Source: Terribium retamae
GTDB taxonomy: Bacteria; Pseudomonadota; Alphaproteobacteria; Rhizobiales; Rhizobiaceae
Length of the DNA: 64,000 nt
Assembly (NCBI RefSeq): GCF_022347545.1
Contig: NZ_JAKREW010000006.1
Coordinates: 124,001 to 188,000 of the forward strand
Direction of reading: 5' to 3'
A program made the position numbers and the translations under genes. The notes under the pieces are model-generated. The model worked only from the letters and a program-made list of their open reading frames with translations. It was not told where the DNA came from and made no database searches. Below, piece by piece: positions 33,444 to 43,885 of the stretch; the stretch's first letter is position 1, and each line of letters begins with the position of its first letter.

Positions 33444-34346
33444 TCATGCAGGAACTCCAGGAACCGAGCGGATCACCGTACCCCACGGATCGATATGGGT
33501 CGACGGCGTCGTGGTTTCCGACGAGCGCATCTCCACCCAGGACAGACCTGAACGGCCGGCGTCACGCTTGCCCGCACCAGCGCTCTGCCAAGTGTTGGCA
33601 CCGATGTGGTGGTGATAGCCGCCAGACGACAGGAACACCGCCTGTGTGCCATACTTGGTGACCGTGTCGAAGCCAAATTCCTTATTCCACCAGGCCTCGG
33701 CCTGGTTGGGATCGCCTACCCGCAGATGAACATGGCCGACCACCGTGTTTTCAGGCGCGCCCTTCCAGCCGGCGTCGCCTGAAGGTACGGAGCCGATCAC
33801 ACCGGGAATATCCATGCGGACCGTCGCCATCTCGACGGTCGGGCCATTCCACTTCCATGTCTCGCGCGGACGATCGGCATAGATTTCGATGCCATTGCCC
33901 TCGGGATCGGTGAGATAGGCCGCCTCGGAGACCAGGTGGTCCGAAGCGCCTTCGACCGCGATCTTGTTTTCAATGGCGTGGTTGATCCAGCGGCCGAGAT
34001 CGGCGCGGCTGGGCAGAAGAAAGGCCGTATGGAACAGTCCGGCGCTGCGCGGATCGTCCGGCTTGGCGGCCGGGTCGCGCTCGAGCACCAGAAGCGGGCG
34101 ACTGGCCGCACCCAGCGTGATTGTCTCGCCGTCGCGGCTGAGTTCTTCCAGCCCGACTACTGCGCTGTAATATGCAGCAAGCTTGTCGGCATCACGAGCT
34201 TTCAACCCGACGCGGGCGACGCTGACCGGTGTGGTGGCGGCAAAAGGCAAAGTGCTCATTCTGGTCTCCGAGCGGGCCGCGCCAGTGATGGCTCCCAAAG
34301 CCAGCGCACCGGATGCGCCCATCATTGTACGTCGCGTCAGTCGCAA
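33444..34346 (-). CDS. Two-module VOC family protein with a possible Tat signal
   Basis: A VOC protein of two modules (VARVGLKARDADKLAAYYSA to YLTDPEGNGIEIY; then VGHVHLRVGDPNQAEAWWNK to HIDPWGTVIR), like extradiol dioxygenase/glyoxalase proteins. Two in-frame starts are credible. TTG 34346 (GGAG 9 bases upstream) gives 300 residues opening with a twin-arginine signal, RLTRRTMMGASGALALGAIT. ATG 34259 (GGAG 6 bases upstream) gives a 271-residue cytosolic protein starting MSTLPFAATT. Which start is used cannot be decided from sequence. It is divergent from the hydrolase at 34506. Confidence 0.82.
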   Translation of the reverse strand: MRLTRRTMMGASGALALGAITGAARSETRMSTLPFAATTPVSVARVGLKARDADKLAAYYSAVVGLEELSRDGETITLGAASRPLLVLERDPAAKPDDPRSAGLFHTAFLLPSRADLGRWINHAIENKIAVEGASDHLVSEAAYLTDPEGNGIEIYADRPRETWKWNGPTVEMATVRMDIPGVIGSVPSGDAGWKGAPENTVVGHVHLRVGDPNQAEAWWNKEFGFDTVTKYGTQAVFLSSGGYHHHIGANTWQSAGAGKRDAGRSGLSWVEMRSSETTTPSTHIDPWGTVIRSVPGVPA

Positions 34347-34505
34347 ATCCCAATTCTCCGAAGGCACGCGGCGGTAATTGTGCTGGCTAGCAAATGGAAG
34401 ATTTCCATCGTTCACACAAGCTGGCAAAAATCGAACACGTCGTTCACATCTCGGCGACGATACCACACCATTGCACCCGGCGACGCCGCTCGCTACATCG
34501 GGGCC

Positions 34506-35054
34506 ATGAAAGTCAAGGACGCCGACATCCTCATCGTACCCGGCTACACCAATTCGGGGCCTGACCATTGGCAAAGCCGTTGGGAGGCGAAACTGTCGAC
34601 AGCGCGCCGCGTCGAGCAGGCCGAGTGGTCGAAACCTGTACGTGAAGATTGGACGGCATGTGTGGCCGAGGCCGTCAACGAAGCAACCAAACCGGTCGTG
34701 CTGGTGGCGCATTCGCTCGGCGTTCCGACTGCGATCCAGGCACTGCCGCTGTGCAAGAAGCCGATTGCCGGCGGTTTCTTCGTGGCGCCACCGGACGTGG
34801 CCAATCCGAAGATCAAGCCGAAACACCTGATGACTTTCGGCCCCTACCCGCGCGACCCGTTGCCTTTCCCCTCAATGGTGATCGCCAGCCGCAACGACCC
34901 GTTCTGCGATTTCGAAATCGCAGAAGACCTGGCAGGCGCATGGGGTTCGCTGTTTATCGATGCCGGCGAGACCGGACATCTCAATTCCGAATCCGGCCAC
35001 GGGCCGTGGCCGGAAGGTTCGATGACCTTCGCGCATTTCCTGTCGAGATTGTGA
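34506..35054 (+). CDS. RBBP9/YdeN-like alpha/beta hydrolase
   Basis: A 182-residue serine hydrolase of the RBBP9 family: ILIVPGYTNSGPDHWQSRWE at the N terminus, nucleophile elbow VLVAHSLGVP, acid in SRNDPFCD and base His in AGETGHLNSESG. It is cytosolic with unknown substrate. The ATG at 34506 is the family-typical start. It is convergent with the HpcH aldolase, and a stem-loop lies between them. Confidence 0.9.
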   Translation: MKVKDADILIVPGYTNSGPDHWQSRWEAKLSTARRVEQAEWSKPVREDWTACVAEAVNEATKPVVLVAHSLGVPTAIQALPLCKKPIAGGFFVAPPDVANPKIKPKHLMTFGPYPRDPLPFPSMVIASRNDPFCDFEIAEDLAGAWGSLFIDAGETGHLNSESGHGPWPEGSMTFAHFLSRL

Positions 35055-35056
35055 GC

Positions 35057-35111
35057 GAATAGAGAGTAGCGAGTAGCAAATTGGTGGCTTACCCCTATTC
35101 GCTACTCGCTA
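35057..35111. repeat. Stem-loop between convergent genes
   Basis: TAGCGAGTAGC (35067-35077) is perfectly complementary to GCTACTCGCTA (35101-35111), and both arms are built from iterated TAGCGAG/GAATAG units. It separates the convergent hydrolase and aldolase genes and may end both transcripts. The iterated pentamers suggest slippage-derived origin. Confidence 0.6.
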
Positions 35112-35120
35112 TTTCACTAC

Positions 35121-35894
35121 TCACTGCCCAATCGACGCTTTCACACCCGCCAACAGCGTTTTGGCGCCCAGGCCAACCAATGCCTGTTCGGAGCCCATAG
35201 CGAGCAGCCGGTAGCCCATCTTGACCAGACGGCCACTGAGGCCAGTGTCCAGAACGTAGATAGCGGCATGCTTGCCTGCCTTACGGCTGCGTTCGGCGAT
35301 CAGCGCAACGGTTTCCATCATGTCCTCGAGCGTCGAGTCCACGACCGCGCCATTGCTCCAGGCAATCGAGAAATCCGAGGGGCCGACGAAGATGCCGTCG
35401 ATGCCAGGGGTTTCCAGAATGCCATCCAATGCTGCGAGCGCCGCGCGCGTCTCGACCATCGCAAAAGCCAGCGTCCGCTGGTTGCTGTCCTTGAGCCAGT
35501 CGGCCTGCGTGCCCTGGCCATGGCGCGGAAAAGCATAGGTCGGGCCCCAGGAGCGCTCGCCAAGCGGTGGATATTTCATCGCTGCGGCAAAAGCTTTGGC
35601 GTCGGCCACCGAATTGACCATTGGCGCGATCACCGCCTCGGCGCCGAAATCCAGCGCGCGGCTGGCCATGTCAAAACGGCCGACCGGGATACGCACCAGC
35701 GCAGGCTTGCCGACGGACTGGATCGGCGCGATCGAGCGCAGCACACTGTCTTCGTTGTGGCCGCCATGCTGCATGTCGAGTGTCACCGCGTCGAAGCCCT
35801 GTCTGGCGACAATCTCGACAGTCAGCGCGTCCGGCACGCCAGACCAGGCGGTGCACAGCGTTTCATCGGCTTCCAGGCGAGCTCTCAGGGACAT
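35121..35894 (-). CDS. HpcH/HpaI aldolase family protein
   Basis: A 257-residue class II (metal-dependent) pyruvate aldolase-type protein: VARQGFDAVTLDMQHGGHNE, ALVRIPVGRFDMASRALDFG, GAEAVIAPMVNSVADAKAFA, MVETRAALAALDGI and GPSDFSIAWSNG. The conserved Glu (MVETRA) and Asp (GPSDFS) metal ligands are present. It splits a 2-keto-3-deoxy acid to pyruvate plus aldehyde; the natural substrate is not clear. ATG 35894 with GAGG is preferred to a TTG at 35900. Confidence 0.9.
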   Translation of the reverse strand: MSLRARLEADETLCTAWSGVPDALTVEIVARQGFDAVTLDMQHGGHNEDSVLRSIAPIQSVGKPALVRIPVGRFDMASRALDFGAEAVIAPMVNSVADAKAFAAAMKYPPLGERSWGPTYAFPRHGQGTQADWLKDSNQRTLAFAMVETRAALAALDGILETPGIDGIFVGPSDFSIAWSNGAVVDSTLEDMMETVALIAERSRKAGKHAAIYVLDTGLSGRLVKMGYRLLAMGSEQALVGLGAKTLLAGVKASIGQ

Positions 35895-35949
35895 CGGCAA
35901 TTTCCTCTTGATTTGAATCCAGTTTCAACCGGAAATGACGGAAAAGGCA

Positions 35950-35980
35950 AAGAAAAACCGCCCGGAAAAACCGGGCGGTC
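35950..35980 (-). terminator. Rho-independent terminator of the DUF1476 gene
   Basis: Minus-strand stem ACCGCCCGG with CCGGGCGG (35971-35978 and 35958-35965), five-base loop, followed by TTTTTCTTT. It lies 37 bases after the DUF1476 stop. Confidence 0.85.
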
Positions 35981-36016
35981 CATTAGTCCAGCTATGCCGG
36001 TCTCGTTGTCCGGCGA

Positions 36017-36337
36017 TCAGCTGTTCTTGATCTGCTCGATGGCCTCCGCCATCAACTCGTCCATGGTGCGCCGGATCTGATGATCGGACTGGTCGATGCC
36101 AGCGGCATCGAAATCCTTACGGATCTTGCGAAACACGTCGTGGTCGCCAGCCTCCTCGATGTCGGAAACCACGACTTCCTTGGCATAGGCTTCGGCATCG
36201 GCACCGGTCTTGCCCAGCTTTTCGGCCGCCCACAGGCCGAGCGCCTTGTTGCGGCGCGCATTCGCCTTGAAACGCAGTTCCTCGTCGAAGACGAACTTGC
36301 GCTCGAAGCCCTCTTCGCGGTCCTTCATGCTGCTCAT
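36017..36337 (-). CDS. DUF1476 protein, F1-ATPase inhibitor zeta-type
   Basis: A 106-residue alphaproteobacterial protein: MSSMKDREEGFERKFVFDEE, the LWAAEKLGKTGADAEAYAKE helix and a C-terminal HQIRRTMDELMAEAIEQI helix. This family contains the zeta subunit that inhibits the F1FO-ATP synthase in Paracoccus by its N-terminal helix; in many relatives the inhibitory capacity is weak, so inhibition here is not assured. GGAGG stands 7 bases from ATG 36337. It has its own terminator and is divergent from purC. Confidence 0.9.
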   Translation of the reverse strand: MSSMKDREEGFERKFVFDEELRFKANARRNKALGLWAAEKLGKTGADAEAYAKEVVVSDIEEAGDHDVFRKIRKDFDAAGIDQSDHQIRRTMDELMAEAIEQIKNS

Positions 36338-36620
36338 CGCAAATCCTCCGGTGGAACCGATTCGGTTGGTGGTCGATATATCCCTATCGGGATTTCTCAA
36401 ACCAAATGGCTGGCGCGCGGTCAATATGCGATCTTGCCCGATGCTCGCTTGTTGCGTTGCGGCATTTCAGCCCGGAAAGCAGTGATTCAACCGATTTGCC
36501 GATTGAGCGATGTCCGCGATTGCGGTAGAGACCGCGATTGAGACCATAGACGCGCCAATGTGCCGCGAAAGAAAGGGACCGGTCGTTGCTACCTGCCCTT
36601 CCAACCAGAGAAAAAATCAA

Positions 36621-37412
36621 ATGAAGTCACGCCGCCGCATTTATGAAGGCAAGGCCAAGATCCTTTATGAGGGACCCGAGCCCGGAACGCTGATCCAGTT
36701 CTTCAAGGATGATGCGACCGCGTTCAACAAGAAGAAGCACGAAGTGGTCGACGGCAAGGGCGTGCTCAACAACCGCATTTCCGAGCACATCTTCAACCAT
36801 CTCAACCGCATGGGTATTCCGACCCACTTCATCCGCCGGCTCAACATGCGCGAGCAGTTGATCAAGGAAGTCGAGATCATTCCGCTGGAAGTGGTGGTGC
36901 GCAACGTTGCCGCCGGCTCGCTGTCCAAGCGGCTCGGCATCGAGGAAGGCACCGTGCTTCCGCGCTCGATCATCGAGTTCTACTACAAGGCCGACGCGCT
37001 CGACGATCCGATGGTGTCCGAAGAGCACATCACAGCCTTCGGCTGGGCAAGCCCGCAGGAAATCGACGACATCATGGCACTCGCCATCCGCGTCAACGAT
37101 TTCCTCTCCGGCCTGTTCCTCGGCGTCGGCATCCAGCTTGTCGATTTCAAGATCGAATGCGGCCGGCTGTTCGAAGGCGATATGATGCGCATCGTCGTGG
37201 CCGACGAGATCTCACCCGACTCCTGCCGCTTGTGGGACGTCGCCACCCAGGACAAGCTAGACAAGGACCGTTTCCGCCGGGATATGGGCGGGCTGGTCGA
37301 AGCCTACCAGGAAGTGGCGCGCCGCCTCGGCATCATGAACGAGAACGAACCGATGCGCCCGACCGGGCCTGTCCTGGTCGCTTCCAGCGGCCCCAAGGAC
37401 ACCAAGCACTGA
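36621..37412 (+). CDS. purC: SAICAR synthetase
   Basis: A 263-residue enzyme joining aspartate to CAIR in step 8 of purine synthesis. It has [20 protein letters not shown] with the ATP-binding Gly-Lys-Ala-Lys, [20 protein letters not shown], the signature [19 protein letters not shown] and VDFKIECGR with [10 protein letters not shown]. The ATG at 36621 lacks a strong ribosome binding site (AGAGAAAAAA). It heads purC-purS-purQ; the product feeds PurB at 30796. Confidence 0.96.
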   Translation: MKSRRRIYEGKAKILYEGPEPGTLIQFFKDDATAFNKKKHEVVDGKGVLNNRISEHIFNHLNRMGIPTHFIRRLNMREQLIKEVEIIPLEVVVRNVAAGSLSKRLGIEEGTVLPRSIIEFYYKADALDDPMVSEEHITAFGWASPQEIDDIMALAIRVNDFLSGLFLGVGIQLVDFKIECGRLFEGDMMRIVVADEISPDSCRLWDVATQDKLDKDRFRRDMGGLVEAYQEVARRLGIMNENEPMRPTGPVLVASSGPKDTKH

Positions 37413-37459
37413 GATGAACACCGCGCCGGCTTCCATCGGGGTCGGTGCATCTGGTTTCC

Positions 37460-37474
37460 GGAAAACAGTTTTCC
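37460..37474. repeat. Perfect palindrome in the purC-purS gap
   Basis: GGAAAAC-A-GTTTTCC, a seven-one-seven dyad in the 98-base gap between purC and purS. It could be an operator or an mRNA processing/stability stem. The TTTCC/GGAAA composition resembles the first hairpin of the repeat at 29398-29496 but the rest of the repeat is absent. Confidence 0.5.
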
Positions 37475-37510
37475 ACGAGCCGACAACGATCGAAATGAGG
37501 ATTGCATAGC

Positions 37511-37753
37511 GTGATTAAGGCCCGCGTCACCGTAACCCTGAAAAATGGTGTGCTCGACCCGCAGGGCAAGGCGATCGAACATGCGCTCGGCGGCCTCGGC
37601 TTCGGCGGCGTCGGCCAGGTGCGCCAGGGCAAGGTATTCGACATCGAACTCGACAGCACCGACAAGGCTCAAGCCGAGATCGACCTGAAGGCCATGTGTG
37701 ACAAGCTGTTGGCGAACACGGTGATCGAGAACTATTCGGTGAGCTTCGTCTAG
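37511..37753 (+). CDS. purS: FGAM synthase subunit PurS
   Basis: An 80-residue subunit that stabilises the PurL-PurQ complex and channels ammonia. It matches the family throughout: IKARVTVTLKNGVLDPQGKA, IEHALGGLGFGGVGQVRQGK and MCDKLLANTVIENYSV. The start is GTG at 37511, with GAGG ten bases upstream. It precedes a secreted hypothetical protein rather than purQ directly. Confidence 0.95.
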   Translation: MIKARVTVTLKNGVLDPQGKAIEHALGGLGFGGVGQVRQGKVFDIELDSTDKAQAEIDLKAMCDKLLANTVIENYSVSFV

Positions 37754-37756
37754 CCG

Positions 37757-38290
37757 ATGGCAAGGGTGATGAGCAAAAGTATGCTGAAGCTCATTGCGGC
37801 ATTGCTCCTCACCTCGATGTCGCTGGGAGGTCCGGCCGTTGCGCTGCAGCTTACCGACCTAAGTAAGGTCGATACCAAAGCGCTTGCCGGCAAATGGTCC
37901 GCAAAACCCGAGGGCAGCAATCGGCTCGTCCTGTCCTGCGGCGACTGCAGGGGCTTGACGGCAATCGATGTCCAGCTTTCGAAAGCGCCGGCTGGGATGG
38001 AGGATCGGGTTCGCGCAGGCAAGACCACAGCGCAGACGATGCTCGATATCTGTAGGAAAAATGCCGCCAAAAGCGGCACTGAATGCTACGGCTTGAAAAA
38101 ATCGAACCTTAAAAGCGCAGTCGGTTTTGTCAGCGACGTAAAGATCTCCGACAATATCTACGCCAATACCTATACGCTCTATCAGGATGACCAGCTCCTG
38201 CTTATGCGCTGTATCGCCGGCAGCCGTGCCGAGGCCAAGCGCATCGGCGCCCTCGCCTTCCAGAAAATTGCTCCACAGATTGTGCGATAG
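37757..38290 (+). CDS. Secreted hypothetical protein between purS and purQ
   Basis: A 177-residue exported protein with a signal peptide (KLIAALLLTSMSLGGPAVA). The mature part has four cysteines (CGDCRG, DICRKN, TECYGL) plus one later in LLMRCIAG, and no recognised domain. Its start lies 3 bases after purS and its stop 3 bases before purQ, so it is fully embedded in the purine operon. The exact start could be 37757, 37769 or 37781. Why an envelope protein sits here is unknown. Confidence 0.78.
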   Translation: MARVMSKSMLKLIAALLLTSMSLGGPAVALQLTDLSKVDTKALAGKWSAKPEGSNRLVLSCGDCRGLTAIDVQLSKAPAGMEDRVRAGKTTAQTMLDICRKNAAKSGTECYGLKKSNLKSAVGFVSDVKISDNIYANTYTLYQDDQLLLMRCIAGSRAEAKRIGALAFQKIAPQIVR

Positions 38291-38293
38291 ACA

Positions 38294-38962
38294 ATGAAAA
38301 CAGCCGTCGTCCTCCTCCCCGGCCTCAATCGCGACCGCGACATGATCGCGGCGCTGACCAAGATCTCCGGCACTGCGCCGGCAACCGTCTGGCAGACCGA
38401 CACTGAAATCCCAGATGTCGACCTGATCGCCATTCCGGGCGGCTTTTCCTTCGGCGACTACCTGCGCTGCGGGGCGATTGCGGCGCGTTCGCCGGTGATG
38501 CGGGCTGTGGCCGAGAAGGCCGCAAAGGGTGTCATGGTCGTTGGCGTCTGCAACGGCTTCCAGATCCTGGTCGAGGCCGGCCTTTTGCCCGGCGCTCTGA
38601 TGCGCAATGCCTCGCTGAAATTCGTCTGCCGCGAGGTGAAGCTGCAGGTCGCCAATGCCAACACGGCCTTTACCCGCGGCTATCAGCCGAACCAGATCAT
38701 TCGCTGCCCCGTCGCGCATCATGACGGCAATTATTTCGCTGACGCCGACACGCTAGCGCGTATCGAAGGCGAAGGCCGCGTCGTGTTCCGTTACGCGGAA
38801 GGCACCAATCCGAACGGCTCGATCAACGACATCGCCGGCATCATCAACGACAAGGGCAATGTGCTCGGCCTGATGCCGCATCCCGAGAATCTGATCGAAG
38901 CGGCACATGGCGGCAATGATGGCCGAGCCCTCTTCGAAGGCGCGCTGGGCGTCGCGGCCTGA
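38294..38962 (+). CDS. purQ: FGAM synthase glutaminase subunit PurQ
   Basis: A 222-residue class I glutamine amidotransferase that supplies ammonia to PurL. The oxyanion loop [20 protein letters not shown], the nucleophile [10 protein letters not shown] and the His-Glu pair in [10 protein letters not shown] are intact. It follows the secreted protein with a three-base gap. Length and motifs equal the alphaproteobacterial family. Confidence 0.97.
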   Translation: MKTAVVLLPGLNRDRDMIAALTKISGTAPATVWQTDTEIPDVDLIAIPGGFSFGDYLRCGAIAARSPVMRAVAEKAAKGVMVVGVCNGFQILVEAGLLPGALMRNASLKFVCREVKLQVANANTAFTRGYQPNQIIRCPVAHHDGNYFADADTLARIEGEGRVVFRYAEGTNPNGSINDIAGIINDKGNVLGLMPHPENLIEAAHGGNDGRALFEGALGVAA

Positions 38963-39017
38963 GTTGGTGATCTCTTCTTCCGACAAAACTTCATCTCGAC
39001 TTGGGAAAGCCGAAACG

Positions 39018-39437
39018 ATGAATGCAGCAAAAATGGCCATCCGCTTCGGTTTGGTTGCCCTGGCAGGCCTCGCACTGGTGGGCTGCCAGTCGAAGTCTTA
39101 TAATTCCGCCCCCACTGGCGGCGGCAAAAGCGCTTCGCTACGGGCCATGGAGCAGGTTGCGATTGCAGCGCACAAATGCTGGATCGCGTCTAAGGACCCC
39201 GCCTTCAAATCCTATCAGATGGCCAACGAGCTCAACAATTTCGGCGGCACCCCCCGCTTCCTGCTGGTGCCGGCGAAACATTATGGCGGCAAGCCGCTGC
39301 TGGTGGTGCAGGCGCGCGGCAACTCCAATCGCGTCGAGGTGTTCGGCCCGCTGATGGGCGAGTCACTTGGTGGTCGCATCGGTTCCGACATCGCGCGCTG
39401 GCAGACCGGCAGCAGCGATTGCGGTGCCAAGGCCTGA
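39018..39437 (+). CDS. Putative lipoprotein
   Basis: A 139-residue protein with a lipoprotein signal: MAIRFGLVALAGLALVGC ends in a lipobox with Cys23. The rest, including RAMEQVAIAAHKCWIASKDPAF and SYQMANELNNFGGTPRFLLVPAK, is a small globular domain of unknown function. It would be anchored in the envelope facing the periplasm. The frame is open upstream to 38907 inside purQ, but the lipobox fixes the start at 39018. It follows purQ by 55 bases. Confidence 0.78.
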   Translation: MNAAKMAIRFGLVALAGLALVGCQSKSYNSAPTGGGKSASLRAMEQVAIAAHKCWIASKDPAFKSYQMANELNNFGGTPRFLLVPAKHYGGKPLLVVQARGNSNRVEVFGPLMGESLGGRIGSDIARWQTGSSDCGAKA

Positions 39438-39499
39438 CCTGCGCAGCGCGTACCAGGATTTCGATCGCGCGAGTTCCGGCACAGCCGCTCCGGCTGTCT

Positions 39500-39697
39500 T
39501 CATTTCACCCTTTTACGCCGAGGCATGCCGAGTTCGGCAAGCTCCTCCTCACCGAGCTCCATCAGCCCTCGGCGCGTAAGCTGATGCTGCGGGAGCGCGT
39601 TCCAGCCGCGCGCCAGCCTTTCGATCAACCTTGCGAGAGGCGCCCGCGCCGGATCGGTGGAATGTATGGGCGCAGGGTATCTTTTCTTCCGTTCCAT
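39500..39697 (-). CDS. DUF1127-like small protein, first of a tandem pair
   Basis: A 65-residue basic protein whose last part, LARGWNALPQHQLTRRGLMELGEEELAELGM, follows the DUF1127 pattern (Leu-rich helix then LxELxxxxLxDIG) but with ELGM instead of DIG. DUF1127 proteins are often small RNA-binding or regulatory proteins. ATG 39697 has AAGG nine bases upstream; a TTG at 39730 gives a longer form. It follows the clear DUF1127 gene at 39727. Confidence 0.55.
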   Translation of the reverse strand: MERKKRYPAPIHSTDPARAPLARLIERLARGWNALPQHQLTRRGLMELGEEELAELGMPRRKRVK

Positions 39698-39726
39698 CGT
39701 ACTTGCCTTCAAGTGGAACCGGCTGC

Positions 39727-39981
39727 TCAATCGAAGAAGGAACGCGTTCCTTCACGATAGGCGTCGGAACGAGTGACCCCGATGTCTTTCAGCTGCTCGT
39801 CGGTCATTTCGAGCAGCGCCAAGCGGCTGCGGCGGCGCTCCAGTGCCTGGCCAAGCCAGGTTGTGGACGAAGTCATCATCACCGTCACGCGACGGCAGAA
39901 ACCCGAGAAGCCCGACAGCCGCTCTCCATGGAGGACCGAAGACGATTGTCTCCTGGAAATTGTCTCTATTGCACTCGCCAT
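39727..39981 (-). CDS. DUF1127 domain protein
   Basis: An 84-residue protein with a clear C-terminal DUF1127 motif: LERRRSRLALLEMTDEQLKD ending IGVTRSDAYREG. Small DUF1127 proteins in rhizobia and Agrobacterium affect phosphate/carbon metabolism and RNA turnover. Start ATG 39981 has no obvious ribosome binding site. It is divergent from the MocR-type regulator at 40072; the 90-base gap carries GTCAC/TGTCA elements likely bound by that regulator. Confidence 0.82.
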   Translation of the reverse strand: MASAIETISRRQSSSVLHGERLSGFSGFCRRVTVMMTSSTTWLGQALERRRSRLALLEMTDEQLKDIGVTRSDAYREGTRSFFD

Positions 39982-40033
39982 AGCAGCACCATTGTCACAA
40001 TCGCCGCGACAACCGCGGTGCAATGCATATGTA

Positions 40034-40078
40034 TTGACTCTGAAATCGATACAATATACTAAATTGTCACCATGACAA
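40034..40078 (+). promoter_or_regulatory. MocR-type promoter with start-codon operator
   Basis: TTGACT (40034-40039), 17 bases, then TACTAA (40057-40062) form a good promoter that would start transcription around 40069, three bases before the ATG at 40072, so the mRNA would be almost leaderless. The dyad TTGTCA-CCA-TGACAA (40064-40078) spans the start codon and suits autorepression. A second TTGTC...GACAA pair lies at 39992-40012. Confidence 0.65.
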
Positions 40079-41490
40079 ATTGGCTACCAGACCTTTCATC
40101 CGGCGCAGGCCCGCTCTACCAGCGCCTCGCCGACCGCATCGAAGCCGATATCGACCGCGGTGTGCTGGCAGCGGGAACAAAATTGCCGCCACAGCGCGAT
40201 CTCGCCTACGACATCGGCGCCACAGTGGGCACGATCGGCCGTGCCTATCAGCTGCTGCGCGAGCGCGGCCTGGTCAGCGGCGAGGTCGGACGCGGCACAT
40301 ACGTGCTCAGACGGCATTCGGACGACTCACAGCAGGATGGCCCGGCCCTGCCCTCTCATCCGGAAGGGACGCGCCTTGCAGTCGCACCGCCCGGGAAGCT
40401 GCGCCTCGACAGCACGGCAGCGCCCGACACCGGCCAAGGCGGCATCATCACCGAGCTCTTGGCGCAAATCACGCGCGACCACGCCTATGAAATCGCTAGC
40501 TATACGCGCGACTTCCCTCAGCGCTGGATGGATGCCGGCAGCCTCTGGCTTGCCCGAAACGGCTTCCGTCCTGCCCCTGACAGCATCGTGCCGACACTCG
40601 GCACGCATGCGGCGGTGATGGCCGCAATTGCAGCCTTGACCGCACCCGGCGACTACATTGCCTTCGAACACCTTACCTATTCGCAGGTCTCGCGCAGCGC
40701 GGGGCTGGTCGGGCGACGTATCGCGCTGGTTGGGTCAGATGCCGAGGGCATCGATCCCGAGGATTTCGAGCGCGTCTGCGCCCAGAAACATCCCAGGATG
40801 GTGTTCCTGATGCCGACGGTGCAGAATCCGACGCTGGCAACGATCGATGTCGGTCGCCGTCGCGACATCGCCCTGATCGCGCGCGAATACAATGTGCTGC
40901 TGGTCGAGGACGATCTCTATGGCGGCCTTACCGAAGACAAGACGCCGCTGCTTGCCGAATTCGCACCGGAGCGCACCATCGTTGCCAGCGGTCTGTCCAA
41001 ATCGGTGTCGGCAGGCGTGCGCGGCGGTTGGCTCTCGTGCCCGCCAGCCTACCGGCACCGCATTCAGGTGGCGCACAAGATGCTGACCGGCGGCATGCCC
41101 TTCCTGCTCGCCGAAGTCGGCTCCAGGCTGGTGCTGTCCGGCAAGGCGCATGAAATTCGCCGTGACAGCATCGCTGAGATCAATGCCCGCATCGCCATCG
41201 TGCGCGAGAAGCTCGCCGGCTTTGCCTTCCAAGCCCGGGACAACGTGCCCTTCGTCTGGCTCACTTTGCCGGACCCGTGGCTTTCCGGCACCTTCAAAAA
41301 TGCATCCTACGAGAACGGCGTGCTGCTCGACGATGAGGACGAGTTCAAGGCCGGCCGATCCGAACAGGTGTTCCATGCCGTACGCTTCGGCATCTCAGCG
41401 CCAAGCCAGCGTGCCGATGTGGCGCGCGGCGTAGAGATCATCCGCAGGCTGCTGGAAGAAGGTCGCGCCGGTTACGATTCCTTCGGCTGA
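40072..41490 (+). CDS. MocR family GntR-aminotransferase regulator
   Basis: A 472-residue fusion: an N-terminal GntR winged helix (PLYQRLADRIEADIDRGVLA then GATVGTIGRAYQLLRERGLV), a linker, and a fold-type I aminotransferase domain with the PLP lysine in ASGLSKSVSAGVRGGW and VEDDLYGGL. MocR regulators sense an amino compound or PLP and control neighbouring genes. Its divergent neighbour is the DUF1127 pair. Its promoter overlaps an inverted repeat at the start codon, suggesting autoregulation. Confidence 0.9.
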   Translation: MTNWLPDLSSGAGPLYQRLADRIEADIDRGVLAAGTKLPPQRDLAYDIGATVGTIGRAYQLLRERGLVSGEVGRGTYVLRRHSDDSQQDGPALPSHPEGTRLAVAPPGKLRLDSTAAPDTGQGGIITELLAQITRDHAYEIASYTRDFPQRWMDAGSLWLARNGFRPAPDSIVPTLGTHAAVMAAIAALTAPGDYIAFEHLTYSQVSRSAGLVGRRIALVGSDAEGIDPEDFERVCAQKHPRMVFLMPTVQNPTLATIDVGRRRDIALIAREYNVLLVEDDLYGGLTEDKTPLLAEFAPERTIVASGLSKSVSAGVRGGWLSCPPAYRHRIQVAHKMLTGGMPFLLAEVGSRLVLSGKAHEIRRDSIAEINARIAIVREKLAGFAFQARDNVPFVWLTLPDPWLSGTFKNASYENGVLLDDEDEFKAGRSEQVFHAVRFGISAPSQRADVARGVEIIRRLLEEGRAGYDSFG

Positions 41491-41578
41491 GCCGCTCAAA
41501 AACGCTTCGCACAGGTCGCTCGGCATAGGTTTCAACCAAACTGCCTGTGGCATGCGGCCATTTTTCTGAAATCGGCAG

Positions 41579-41609
41579 TGTCGCAGCGCCGACTGTTCGG
41601 CTATAGGGG
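41579..41609 (+). promoter_or_regulatory. purL promoter with a TATAGGGGCC box
   Basis: TGTCGC (41579-41584) and TATAGG (41602-41607) with 17 bases between. The -10 region TATAGGGGCC is identical to that of icd at 53801-53810. No PurR-like palindrome was noticed near it. Confidence 0.5.
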
Positions 41610-41642
41610 CCCCAACACGCTCTCGGAGTTGCCTGCAGCACC

Positions 41643-43868
<2,226 letters not shown>

Positions 43869-43885
43869 AGAAAAAGGAACGTCCC

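Noticed and set aside
35057..35111. CRISPR or tandem repeat array
   Set aside because: There are only a few imperfect iterations of a short unit with no spacers of equal length.
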